Shown: one piece after another, positions 1-5,013 of the stretch
Layout: the number at the start of each line of letters is the position of its first letter
Numbering within the stretch: the first letter of the stretch is position 1
Notes under the pieces: model-generated
The model's input: only the letters and a program-made list of their open reading frames with translations
Database searches by the model: none
Told to the model about the DNA's origin: nothing
Position numbers and translations under genes: made by a program
Source of the DNA: an uncultured Dysosmobacter sp.
Lineage (GTDB): Bacteria; Bacillota; Clostridia; Oscillospirales; Oscillospiraceae
NCBI GenBank assembly: GCA_934597465.1
Contig: CAKTSC010000059.1
Location: 1 to 7,544, forward strand
Direction: 5' to 3'
Length of the DNA stretch: 7,544 nt

Positions 1-57
1 GATCACGTTGTCCCCGTATTTCTTCAGGGCATGCTTGATAGAAATGGTAACACTCAC
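1..57 (-). CDS. ABC transporter ATP-binding protein, N-terminal fragment (cut by window edge)
   Basis: Only the first 19 codons are visible, reading from a GTG at 57 towards the left edge: MSVTISIKHALKKYGDNVI. The pattern (a beta strand, then KKYG with the A-loop tyrosine, then a second strand) is how ABC ATPases of the PotA/FbpC/UgpC type begin. From memory, clostridial ATPases of putrescine-, iron- or phosphonate-type importers start almost identically. Walker A and all later motifs lie outside the window. The GTG start is supported by GAGGAG (minus strand, 72-67), 9 nt upstream. A GTG 4 nt further in is out of frame. The gene is transcribed away from the G1P dehydrogenase genes but shares motifs with their control regions, so it probably supplies the importer for the pathway. 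The family call is moderate and the substrate is unknown. Confidence 0.55.
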   Translation of the reverse strand, partial: MSVTISIKHALKKYGDNVI

Positions 58-168
58 TGTGGTTTTCTCCTCTCCCGTGTCTCCCGCCCGGGCCGAAACG
101 TTACATTTTTCACAAGGAAACTCCCCTGCTTCGCTCCGTCCTTATGGCAACTTTACAACATACACTTC

Positions 169-198
169 AATATAGCCTCTTTTGACCTTGCTTGTCAA
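169..198 (-). promoter_or_regulatory. Sigma-70 promoter of the ABC transporter gene
   Basis: On the minus strand a perfect -35 TTGACA (198-193) is followed after 18 bp by the -10 TATATT (174-169). Predicted transcription start is near 162, giving a leader of about 105 nt before the GTG at 57. A TTTGCGCA palindrome sits just upstream of the -35. Confidence 0.75.
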
Positions 199-201
199 CA
201 G

Positions 202-211
202 TTTGCGCACA
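202..211. promoter_or_regulatory. Candidate DeoR operator upstream of the ABC promoter (TTTGCGCACA)
   Basis: TTTGCGCACA matches the pattern TTTNCGNAAA at all but one position and contains the perfect core TGCGCA. It lies 3 bp upstream of the -35 box of the transporter promoter. Related palindromes occur at 1669-1678, 1686-1695 and 2715-2724. Assignment to the DeoR protein encoded here is inferred from this shared placement. Confidence 0.45.
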
Positions 212-240
212 AAACGATAAGTAATCACAAACGCTCAGTG

Positions 241-261
241 CCCCGCTCCTCTCCAGCGGGG
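241..261. terminator. Hairpin, possible secondary terminator for G1P dehydrogenase 1
   Basis: CCCCGCT (241-247) pairs perfectly with AGCGGGG (255-261) around a 7-nt loop. It lies downstream of the dehydrogenase on the minus strand. There is no T-tract in that direction, so intrinsic termination is uncertain; a competing short hairpin at 258-271 shares the right arm. Confidence 0.25.
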
Positions 262-324
262 AGTTTTCCCCCTCCGGCGGCGCGTTTCGGGCGCAAACGC
301 GGCCCTTCCGCCGGGGATCTCCCC

Positions 325-351
325 GCAGGCGGCCCGCCGGAGGGCGCCTGC
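325..351 (-). terminator. GC-rich hairpin after G1P dehydrogenase 1
   Basis: GCAGGCGGCCC (325-335) pairs with GGGCGCCTGC (342-351), with one bulged base and a 6-nt loop. It starts 14 bp beyond the stop codon of the minus-strand dehydrogenase, a typical terminator position. The U-tract is poor. It shares the 11-mer CCGGAGGGCGC with the strong terminator at 4938-4980. Confidence 0.4.
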
Positions 352-365
352 CGTCCGCGTTCCCC

Positions 366-1619
366 TCAGAGCTCCAGCATCCGGCGGGTGCGCATCAGGG
401 TCAGGCGGTTGCGGATAAGGGGCGAGACCCGCAAAAGCTCGGGGAGCTTCCCCTCCGGGACGCCCAGATCCGCCAGGGACTGCTTCGCCCCCAGATCCCG
501 CAGCCGCCGCCGGACGGTCTCCCCCTCCGGGATGGAGGCCACGATCCGCCGGATCTCCGGCCAGCACTCCGTCAGGCGCTCCGGCGTCACCTGGGCCAGG
601 CAGTCGTGTTCGTTCTCCCCCCGGGCGGCGGGCCAGAGCTTCTCGCCGAAGTAGTCCCGCAGCCAGTCCATGTCCACCGGGGCGTAGGGCAGGACATGGC
701 CCCGGATATCCTCGCAGGCCGTCAGGCGGTGGTACTCATTGCTGGCAAGCACGGTGCCCACTCCCACCTTCTCGCCATGGAGGGCGTCGCTGTGGACACC
801 CAGGCGCAGAGGCTCCGTCTCGATAAGGTGGGAGATGTGATGCTCGCCGCCGGAGGCCGGGCGGGAGGAGCCCATCATCTGCATGGCAAGGCCGCTCATC
901 AGGAGACCGTAGGTCACGGCCTCGTAGGCAGCCAGGTCGCCCTGGCGGGTGGCCAGGCAGTTATCCCAGATGCGCCGGGTGGCCTCGTCCATGATGTCGT
1001 GGATCCGCCGGCAGAAGTGCTCCCCGGTGAGGAAGTGCGCCATGCGCCAGTCGGCCAGGGCCACGAACTTTCCCAGCATATCCCCCACGCCGCTGGCGGT
1101 GAGGTAGGCCGGAGCCCGGGAGATGACCGCCAGATCCGCCGCCACCAGGATGGGGGCCTCGCAGGTCATGGTGGACTTGTAGCCCTCCCAGGTCATGGCG
1201 GCCACGGTGGAGCAGAAGCCGTCGCAGCTGGCAGCGGTGGGGATGGCCGCGAAGGGCAGCCCCCGATCCTTGGCGCAGTAGCGGACGATATCGTGGATGG
1301 TGCCGCCGCCCACCGCCAGGAGAACCTGGATGTCCGGCCGGAGCCGGCGGAGCACCTCCGCCGTGGAGACCTCCGTCGCGTGGAGGCCCCGGGGATCCAG
1401 CACGATCTCCTGCTCCGCCGCCGGGTGCCGCAGCTCCGGGAGGGCGTAAGTGTTCTCATCGTAGACGGCGCAGCGGCGCAGGCCCCCCAGGCCCGCCTCC
1501 ACCAGGTAGTCCTCCAGGCGCTCCAGGGCGCCCTCCTCCACCACGCAGAGGCGGGTGGCCATGGCGTGCTCCCTGCCGCAGGCGCAGGGGCCGCCGTACT
1601 TCGCGCTGTCGATCCGCAT
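366..1619 (-). CDS. sn-Glycerol-1-phosphate dehydrogenase family protein (AraM/EgsA-like), paralog 1
   Basis: A 417-residue iron-containing-alcohol-dehydrogenase-fold protein of the G1P dehydrogenase family, which interconverts dihydroxyacetone phosphate and sn-glycerol-1-phosphate with NAD(P)H. Visible motifs: the nucleotide-binding GGGTIHD (residues 104-110), PTAASCDGF (127-135) and the likely metal ligands D180 (GVGDMLGK), H260 (GGEHHISH) and H281 (LHG). The GGGTIHDIVR form is close to Bacillus AraM as I recall it. The N-terminus adds CACGREH (12-18), also found in paralog 2. The start at 1619 is chosen because AAGGAG lies about 7 nt upstream. The longer reading from 1694 would be translated from a palindrome-rich leader and adds residues without family likeness. 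The gene is divergent from the DeoR regulator and probably controlled by it. The family call is strong; the true substrate could be another polyol phosphate. Confidence 0.9.
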   Translation of the reverse strand: MRIDSAKYGGPCACGREHAMATRLCVVEEGALERLEDYLVEAGLGGLRRCAVYDENTYALPELRHPAAEQEIVLDPRGLHATEVSTAEVLRRLRPDIQVLLAVGGGTIHDIVRYCAKDRGLPFAAIPTAASCDGFCSTVAAMTWEGYKSTMTCEAPILVAADLAVISRAPAYLTASGVGDMLGKFVALADWRMAHFLTGEHFCRRIHDIMDEATRRIWDNCLATRQGDLAAYEAVTYGLLMSGLAMQMMGSSRPASGGEHHISHLIETEPLRLGVHSDALHGEKVGVGTVLASNEYHRLTACEDIRGHVLPYAPVDMDWLRDYFGEKLWPAARGENEHDCLAQVTPERLTECWPEIRRIVASIPEGETVRRRLRDLGAKQSLADLGVPEGKLPELLRVSPLIRNRLTLMRTRRMLEL

Positions 1620-1634
1620 AGGCTCTCCTTCCCT

Positions 1635-1652
1635 CCGCCGAAGGCCCGGCGG
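1635..1652 (-). promoter_or_regulatory. Leader hairpin just before the ribosome binding site of paralog 1
   Basis: CCGCCG and CGGCGG form a perfect 6-bp stem with a 6-nt loop in the minus-strand leader, directly upstream of the GGAAGGAG Shine-Dalgarno. It could affect ribosome access, but it may be only a by-product of high G+C. Confidence 0.3.
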
Positions 1653-1665
1653 AACGTGAAATGAC

Positions 1666-1681
1666 ATTTTTCCGGAAAAAT
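1666..1681. promoter_or_regulatory. Perfect 16-bp palindrome, candidate DeoR operator
   Basis: ATTTTTCCGGAAAAAT (1666-1681) is a perfect inverted repeat. It abuts the -35 box of the DeoR promoter at 1681 and lies in the leader of paralog 1. Its core TTTCCGGAAA (1669-1678) fits TTTNCGNAAA. A repressor here could block deoR initiation and act as a roadblock to the divergent transcript. Confidence 0.5.
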
Positions 1682-1708
1682 TGACTTTTCGCAAATCCCG
1701 GCTATAAT
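1681..1708 (+). promoter_or_regulatory. Sigma-70 promoter of the DeoR regulator gene
   Basis: TTGACT (1681-1686), a 16-bp spacer and a perfect TATAAT (1703-1708). Predicted start is near 1715, giving a leader of about 98 nt. The -35 lies between two TTTNCGNAAA palindromes (centres 17 bp apart), which suggests autoregulation. Confidence 0.7.
1686..1695. promoter_or_regulatory. Candidate DeoR operator in the spacer of its own promoter (TTTTCGCAAA)
   Basis: TTTTCGCAAA matches TTTNCGNAAA and overlaps the last base of the -35 and the spacer. With the palindrome centred at 1673/1674 it forms a close tandem pair. Confidence 0.4.
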
Positions 1709-1717
1709 GTGTGATAA

Positions 1718-1735
1718 AAGGTATACGATTACCTT
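1718..1735. promoter_or_regulatory. Inverted repeat between the two facing promoters
   Basis: AAGGTA (1718-1723) and TACCTT (1730-1735) form an inverted repeat with a 6-bp spacer; the match extends imperfectly to GATA on the left and TATC on the right. Its centre is almost midway between the two -10 boxes (1703-1708 plus, 1748-1753 minus), so one bound dimer could affect both start sites. It differs from TTTNCGNAAA, so it may bind a second regulator. Confidence 0.35.
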
Positions 1736-1747
1736 ATCCTCTCTGTC

Positions 1748-1776
1748 ATCATAGCCCCCAGGGAAACAGTTGTCAA
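1748..1776 (-). promoter_or_regulatory. Sigma-70 promoter of G1P dehydrogenase paralog 1
   Basis: On the minus strand a perfect -35 TTGACA (1776-1771), a 17-bp spacer and the -10 TATGAT (1753-1748). Predicted start is near 1741, giving a leader of about 122 nt to the ATG at 1619. The promoter faces the DeoR promoter, so the first transcribed bases of the two genes overlap. Confidence 0.7.
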
Positions 1777-1812
1777 CGTCTTCGCGGACGGCGGAAGGAA
1801 GGAGGGATCCCC

Positions 1813-2559
1813 ATGCTGCGGGAGGAACGGCTCCAGGCCATGCTGAAGGAACTCAACGAGCAGGAATTTCTCACGGTGGAGGAGCTGAGCCGGCGGCTGA
1901 TGGTGAGCCGCCCCACCATCCGGCGGGATCTGGCGGATCTCGCCCAGCGGCGGCTCATCGTCCGCAGCCACGGCGGGGCCATGCGGGCCCCGGATGAGAA
2001 GGTCACGGCCCCCATCGACTTCCGCCGGAGCATCCACGCCCGGGAGAAGTCCCTGATCTCCCGGGAGGCGGCAAAGCTCATCCGCAACAACACCGTGATC
2101 TTTCTGGACGCCTCCACCACCGCCGCCTACCTCACGGAGTACCTGCGGCCCCAGCAGCAGGTAACGGTGGTCACCAACGGCCTCATGACCGCCGTCCAGC
2201 TCCGGAGCAAGGGCATCCGCAGCTACTGCCTGGGGGGCGAGATCGTGGGCAGCTCCCTGGCCGCCGGGGGCCCCATCGCCCTGGACGCCGTGCGGAACTT
2301 CAACATCGACCTGCTCTTCTTCTCCTCCTACGGCGTCAACGACCGGGGGGACATCGTGGACACCTCGGAATCCGAGACCATGCTGCGCCGCAGCATCCTG
2401 CGCAGCGCGGCGGAGAGCATCTTCCTCTGCGACAGCAGCAAGTTCGGCAAGCAGTCCATCTATAACTGCGCGTCCCTGGGGGATGTGGACTACTTCGTCA
2501 CCGACGCCCAGCCGCCGGAGCACTACCCCGCCGTCCGGAAGGAGCTGCTGCTGGTCTGA
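1813..2559 (+). CDS. DeoR-family transcriptional repressor
   Basis: A 248-residue DeoR/GlpR-type regulator of normal family length. The N-terminal winged helix-turn-helix covers about residues 5-58, with the recognition segment SRPTIRRDL (32-40) and the family's RSHGGA turn (51-56). The rest is the sugar-phosphate-sensing domain: FLDASTT (97-103), VVTNG (119-123), CLGGEIVG (139-146), and CDSSKFGKQS (206-215). Position 101 is Ser where many members have Gly (DxGTT), a mild change. The start at 1813 has GGAGG 7 nt upstream; the longer reading from 1711 includes the leader. DeoR proteins usually repress until they bind a sugar or polyol phosphate. The divergence from a G1P dehydrogenase and the shared palindromes make a glycerol-phosphate-like effector plausible. 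Family certain; effector inferred. Confidence 0.93.
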   Translation: MLREERLQAMLKELNEQEFLTVEELSRRLMVSRPTIRRDLADLAQRRLIVRSHGGAMRAPDEKVTAPIDFRRSIHAREKSLISREAAKLIRNNTVIFLDASTTAAYLTEYLRPQQQVTVVTNGLMTAVQLRSKGIRSYCLGGEIVGSSLAAGGPIALDAVRNFNIDLLFFSSYGVNDRGDIVDTSESETMLRRSILRSAAESIFLCDSSKFGKQSIYNCASLGDVDYFVTDAQPPEHYPAVRKELLLV

Positions 2560-2602
2560 GCCCCTCCCCCGCCGCATCCCCTTCCCATCCCGCCGCCTGT
2601 CC

Positions 2603-2633
2603 GGCCCGCACCCTCCGGGGCGCGGGCCTTTCT
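2603..2633 (+). terminator. Intrinsic terminator of the DeoR gene
   Basis: GGCCCGC (2603-2609) pairs with GCGGGCC (2622-2628). The stem continues past an A/C mismatch through CCC-GGG and ends in a small loop; TTTCT (2629-2633) follows. It lies 44 bp after the stop codon and before the next promoter. Confidence 0.7.
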
Positions 2634-2683
2634 GCACGCTTCTGCGCACGGGGATGATCGTTTCTCATTCTTTGCGCCATTGA

Positions 2684-2712
2684 TTGACAGTCCCTCCCTG
2701 CCGCTCTATAAT
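2684..2712 (+). promoter_or_regulatory. Consensus sigma-70 promoter of the HAD/G1P dehydrogenase operon
   Basis: Perfect TTGACA (2684-2689), an optimal 17-bp spacer and perfect TATAAT (2707-2712). This is the strongest promoter in the window and would need a repressor to be kept off. Predicted start is near 2719, inside the palindrome at 2713-2726. Confidence 0.85.
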
Positions 2713-2726
2713 AATTTGCGCAAATT
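2713..2726. promoter_or_regulatory. Perfect 14-bp palindrome over the start site, candidate DeoR operator
   Basis: AATTTGCGCAAATT is a perfect inverted repeat directly after the -10 box, covering the predicted +1. This is a classic repressor position. Its core TTTGCGCAAA (2715-2724) is the best match to the motif shared with the other control regions. A weaker relative, TTTGCGCCAT, lies at 2671-2680, 44 bp upstream centre to centre. Confidence 0.6.
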
Positions 2727-2754
2727 TGAGATCATGGAAAAGGAGCCTGACGCT

Positions 2755-3477
2755 ATGGAATCCACCACCAAGCTGGCCGCCTTCGACCTGGACGGCACCC
2801 TCACCCAGCATAAGACCCCCATCGAACCCGAAAACCGGGCCGTTCTGGAAGCCCTGGCCCGGCGCTACCGCCTCCTGATGGTGGGGGCCGGGGACGCCCA
2901 GCGGATCTTCCATCAGCTGGGGGACTTCCCCATCGACGTCATCGGCAACTACGGGATGCAGCAGGGCGCCTATAACCCCGAGAGCCGGAGCCTGCGGGTG
3001 GAGGGCGTGCCCCCCATCCCCTGCGACCGGGAGGATATCCTGGCCCGGGCGGCGGAGCTCCGCTACCGCTGCGGCTTCACCCAGTACACCGGCGAGAGCG
3101 TGGAGTTCCACGACTCCGGCGTGCTGACCTTCGCCCTGCTGGGCACCCGGGCGGCCCAGGCGGACAAGCTGGCCTTCGACCCCGACCGCTCCAAGCGCCG
3201 GGCGGTTCTCGATCAGGTAGTGGCGGCCTTCCCGGAGTTCAACGTCTTCGTGGGGGGCAGCTCCTCCTTCGATCTGGCTCCCAAGCCCTATGACAAGCGC
3301 TACGCCCTGGAGCGCTACTGCGCCGCCCACGGCCTCAGCCTGGCCGAGGCCGCCTTCTTTGGGGACGACTACGGCCCGGGCGGCAACGATGAGTGCGTGT
3401 ACCGCTCCGGCGTCCGCTTCTTCCCGGTGGACGATTACCGCCGCTTCGGCGAGATCGCGGCGGAGCTGCTGAAATAA
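2755..3477 (+). CDS. HAD-superfamily (IIB, phosphomannomutase-like) phosphatase
   Basis: A 240-residue HAD hydrolase. Motif I is DLDGT (11-15), with nucleophile D11 and acid/base D13. GGSSSFDLAPKPYDKRYAL (168-186) supplies the probable motif III lysine K181 and closely follows the pattern of eukaryotic-type phosphomannomutases. Motif IV is FFGDDYGPGGND (201-212), again PMM-like. The motif II region reads VGAGD (43-47), where PMMs have a GGSD-type sequence, so the usual Ser is Gly46. The start at 2755 has AAGGAG 9 nt upstream; ATG 2734 in the same frame lacks such a site, and an upstream TTG at 2680 would precede the promoter. The next gene begins 10 nt after the stop, so the two form an operon. 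Bacillus AraL-AraM is a similar HAD plus dehydrogenase pairing. It likely dephosphorylates, or transfers phosphate on, a small phosphorylated metabolite; the substrate is unknown. Confidence 0.85.
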   Translation: MESTTKLAAFDLDGTLTQHKTPIEPENRAVLEALARRYRLLMVGAGDAQRIFHQLGDFPIDVIGNYGMQQGAYNPESRSLRVEGVPPIPCDREDILARAAELRYRCGFTQYTGESVEFHDSGVLTFALLGTRAAQADKLAFDPDRSKRRAVLDQVVAAFPEFNVFVGGSSSFDLAPKPYDKRYALERYCAAHGLSLAEAAFFGDDYGPGGNDECVYRSGVRFFPVDDYRRFGEIAAELLK

Positions 3478-3487
3478 GGAAAGAGAG

Positions 3488-4852
3488 ATGCGAGAGATGA
3501 AGGAAATGTACCCCACCCCCCACCCCCTGGGGGACTATCTGGATACCCACTTCTCCTGCCCCTGCGGGCGGGAGCACTACGCCCCCTTAAAGCGCGTCAG
3601 CATCGGCCAGGGGGCCCTGGCGGATCTGCCCCGCTTCGCCCGGGAGCTGGGCTTCCGCAGCCTGTACCTGGTCAGCGACCCTGTGACCTATGAGATCGCC
3701 GGGAAGCGCTGTCTGGAGATCCTGGCGGACGCCGGGGTGAAAGCGGAGATCCGGGTACTGCGGCACACGGACTTCGACGAGGCGACGGTGGGCGAGCTCC
3801 TCATCCACCTGCCCCGGGACTGCGACCTGCTGGTGGCCGTGGGCACCGGAGCCATCAACGACATGACCCGCTTTTTCAGCTACCGCATCGGCCGTCCCTT
3901 CTTCACCGTGGCCACCGCCGCCCCCATGGACGGCTTCGCCTCCTCCATCGCGGCCCTGAACGTGGAGCATCTGAAGACCACCTTCGACGCCCAGACCCCC
4001 ACCGCCATCCTGGGGGACACGGACATCCTGAAGGGCGCCCCCTACCGGATGATTGCGGCGGGCCTGGGCGACCTGCTGGGCAAGCTCACATGCCTGTGCG
4101 ACTGGAAGCTCTCCCGGCTCATCAACGGCGAGCACTACTGCGAGCGCACCGTGGAGCTGGTGGAGCAGTGCGTGCAGAGCGTGCTGGCGGACGCGGACAA
4201 AGCCAAAGACCGGGATCCGGAGGTGCTGGGGAACATCATGAACGGCCTCGTCCTCACCGGCGTCGCCATGAGCCTTTACGGCAGCTCCCGCCCCGCCTCC
4301 GGCTGCGAGCACCACATGTCCCACTACTGGGAGATGCTGTTCGAGCAGCGCGGGGAGCGGCCGGTGCCCCACGGCACCCAGGTCAGCGTGGGCACGGTGC
4401 TGGTCTTAAAGCTGGTGGAGGCCCTGCGGCAGACGAAGGTGGACTTTGCCGCCGCCCGGGCTGCGGCGGGCGCCTACGATCCCGCCCGCTGGGAAGCCGA
4501 GATCCGGGACGCCTACGGCCCGGCGGCCGACGGCATCCTGGCCCTGGAGGAAACGGCAAAAAAGAACGAGACCGGCGGCCGCCTCCGCCGCATCGACACC
4601 ATGGAGGCCCACTGGGAGGAGATCGACGCCCTACTGGCGGCCCTCCCCTCCTCGGAGTCCATCATGGCGCTGCTGCGCTCCCTGCAGAGCCCCTGCCTCC
4701 CCGCCGAGATCGGCGTGGACGGGGCGCTCCTGCGGAACACCTTCCTCTACTGCAAGGAAGTCCGGGCCCGGTACACCATATTGCAGATGCTGTGGGATCT
4801 GGGGCTGCTGGAGCCCCTGGCCGACCGGGTCATCGGGGAGCTGGCGCAGTAA
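3488..4852 (+). CDS. sn-Glycerol-1-phosphate dehydrogenase family protein, paralog 2
   Basis: A 454-residue member of the same G1P dehydrogenase family as the gene at 366-1619, but of a different subtype. Motifs: CPCGREH (24-30), nucleotide-binding GTGAIND (119-125), ATAAPMDGF (142-150), and probable metal ligands D195 (GLGDLLGK), H275 (GCEHHMSH) and H295 (PHG). Asn124 stands where paralog 1 has His109. SSRPASG and NGEHYCER/TGEHFCRR-like segments are shared between the paralogs. It is about 60 residues longer than Bacillus AraM, partly through an extended C-terminal helical region. The start at 3488 has GGAAAG 4 nt upstream; ATG 3497 in frame is an alternative. It is translated right after the HAD gene and ends before a strong terminator. 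All catalytic ligands appear intact, so it is probably active, perhaps on a related polyol phosphate. Confidence 0.88.
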   Translation: MREMKEMYPTPHPLGDYLDTHFSCPCGREHYAPLKRVSIGQGALADLPRFARELGFRSLYLVSDPVTYEIAGKRCLEILADAGVKAEIRVLRHTDFDEATVGELLIHLPRDCDLLVAVGTGAINDMTRFFSYRIGRPFFTVATAAPMDGFASSIAALNVEHLKTTFDAQTPTAILGDTDILKGAPYRMIAAGLGDLLGKLTCLCDWKLSRLINGEHYCERTVELVEQCVQSVLADADKAKDRDPEVLGNIMNGLVLTGVAMSLYGSSRPASGCEHHMSHYWEMLFEQRGERPVPHGTQVSVGTVLVLKLVEALRQTKVDFAAARAAAGAYDPARWEAEIRDAYGPAADGILALEETAKKNETGGRLRRIDTMEAHWEEIDALLAALPSSESIMALLRSLQSPCLPAEIGVDGALLRNTFLYCKEVRARYTILQMLWDLGLLEPLADRVIGELAQ

Positions 4853-4867
4853 CCCCTCCATCCGTCC

Positions 4868-4897
4868 CGCGGGGGAAGGCATCCGCCTTCCCCCGCG
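4868..4897. terminator. Perfect 13-bp hairpin after G1P dehydrogenase 2
   Basis: CGCGGGGGAAGGC (4868-4880) pairs perfectly with GCCTTCCCCCGCG (4885-4897) around loop ATCC, 16 bp after the stop codon. The downstream sequence TTCCCTCTCC is only weakly T-rich, so it may act with the stronger hairpin at 4938-4980. Confidence 0.55.
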
Positions 4898-4937
4898 TTC
4901 CCTCTCCGGGCGGAACGGTTCCCGGACGGGATCCTCC

Positions 4938-4980
4938 GAACAAAGCGCCCTCCGGCCGCTGGCCGGAGGGCGCTTTGTTC
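4938..4980. terminator. Bidirectional intrinsic terminator between convergent genes
   Basis: A perfect 20-bp inverted repeat (4938-4957 with 4961-4980) around the 3-nt loop GCT. The outer part is AACAAAG/CTTTGTT, so both strands end in a T-rich CTTTGTT. It lies between the plus-strand dehydrogenase (ends 4852) and the minus-strand hydrogenase (ends 5014), and serves both. Confidence 0.85.
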
Positions 4981-5013
4981 AACTATCCTTTCTTCATGCA
5001 GGATCCCGCGCAA

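Larger units (their letters stand above)
58..365. other. Intergenic region between the ABC ATPase and G1P dehydrogenase 1
   Basis: This 308-bp gap holds no credible gene. Positions 58-240 are relatively AT-rich and contain the transporter promoter, a leader of about 105 nt and a candidate operator. Positions 241-365 are very GC-rich and hold hairpins at 241-261 and 325-351, which probably end transcription of the dehydrogenase coming from the right. Both flanking genes are on the minus strand, so the dehydrogenase transcript would run into the transporter if termination failed. Confidence 0.7.

Noticed and set aside
58..162. Possible riboswitch in the 105-nt transporter leader
   Set aside because: I could not recognise any known riboswitch core or a convincing terminator/antiterminator pair.
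31..654. 207-codon plus-strand frame over the transporter leader and the 3' end of paralog 1
   Set aside because: It covers a promoter and hairpins, is antisense to a real gene, and has no recognisable similarity or ribosome binding site.
606..1664. Long open frame (352 codons) on the plus strand opposite the G1P dehydrogenase
   Set aside because: It is rich in Gly, Ala, His and Val with no recognisable domain, and lies antisense to a gene with clear catalytic motifs. This is typical of a G+C-rich antisense shadow.
1620..1694. Upstream in-frame start for G1P dehydrogenase paralog 1
   Set aside because: The extra 25 residues come from a palindrome and leader hairpin; a good Shine-Dalgarno precedes the ATG at 1619.
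1729..2649. 306-codon minus-strand frame opposite the DeoR gene
   Set aside because: Antisense to a clear DeoR protein, with Gly/Val/His-rich composition and no domain.
2680..2754. TTG start at 2680 for the HAD protein
   Set aside because: It lies upstream of the -35 and -10 boxes and the predicted transcription start, so it could not be translated from that promoter.
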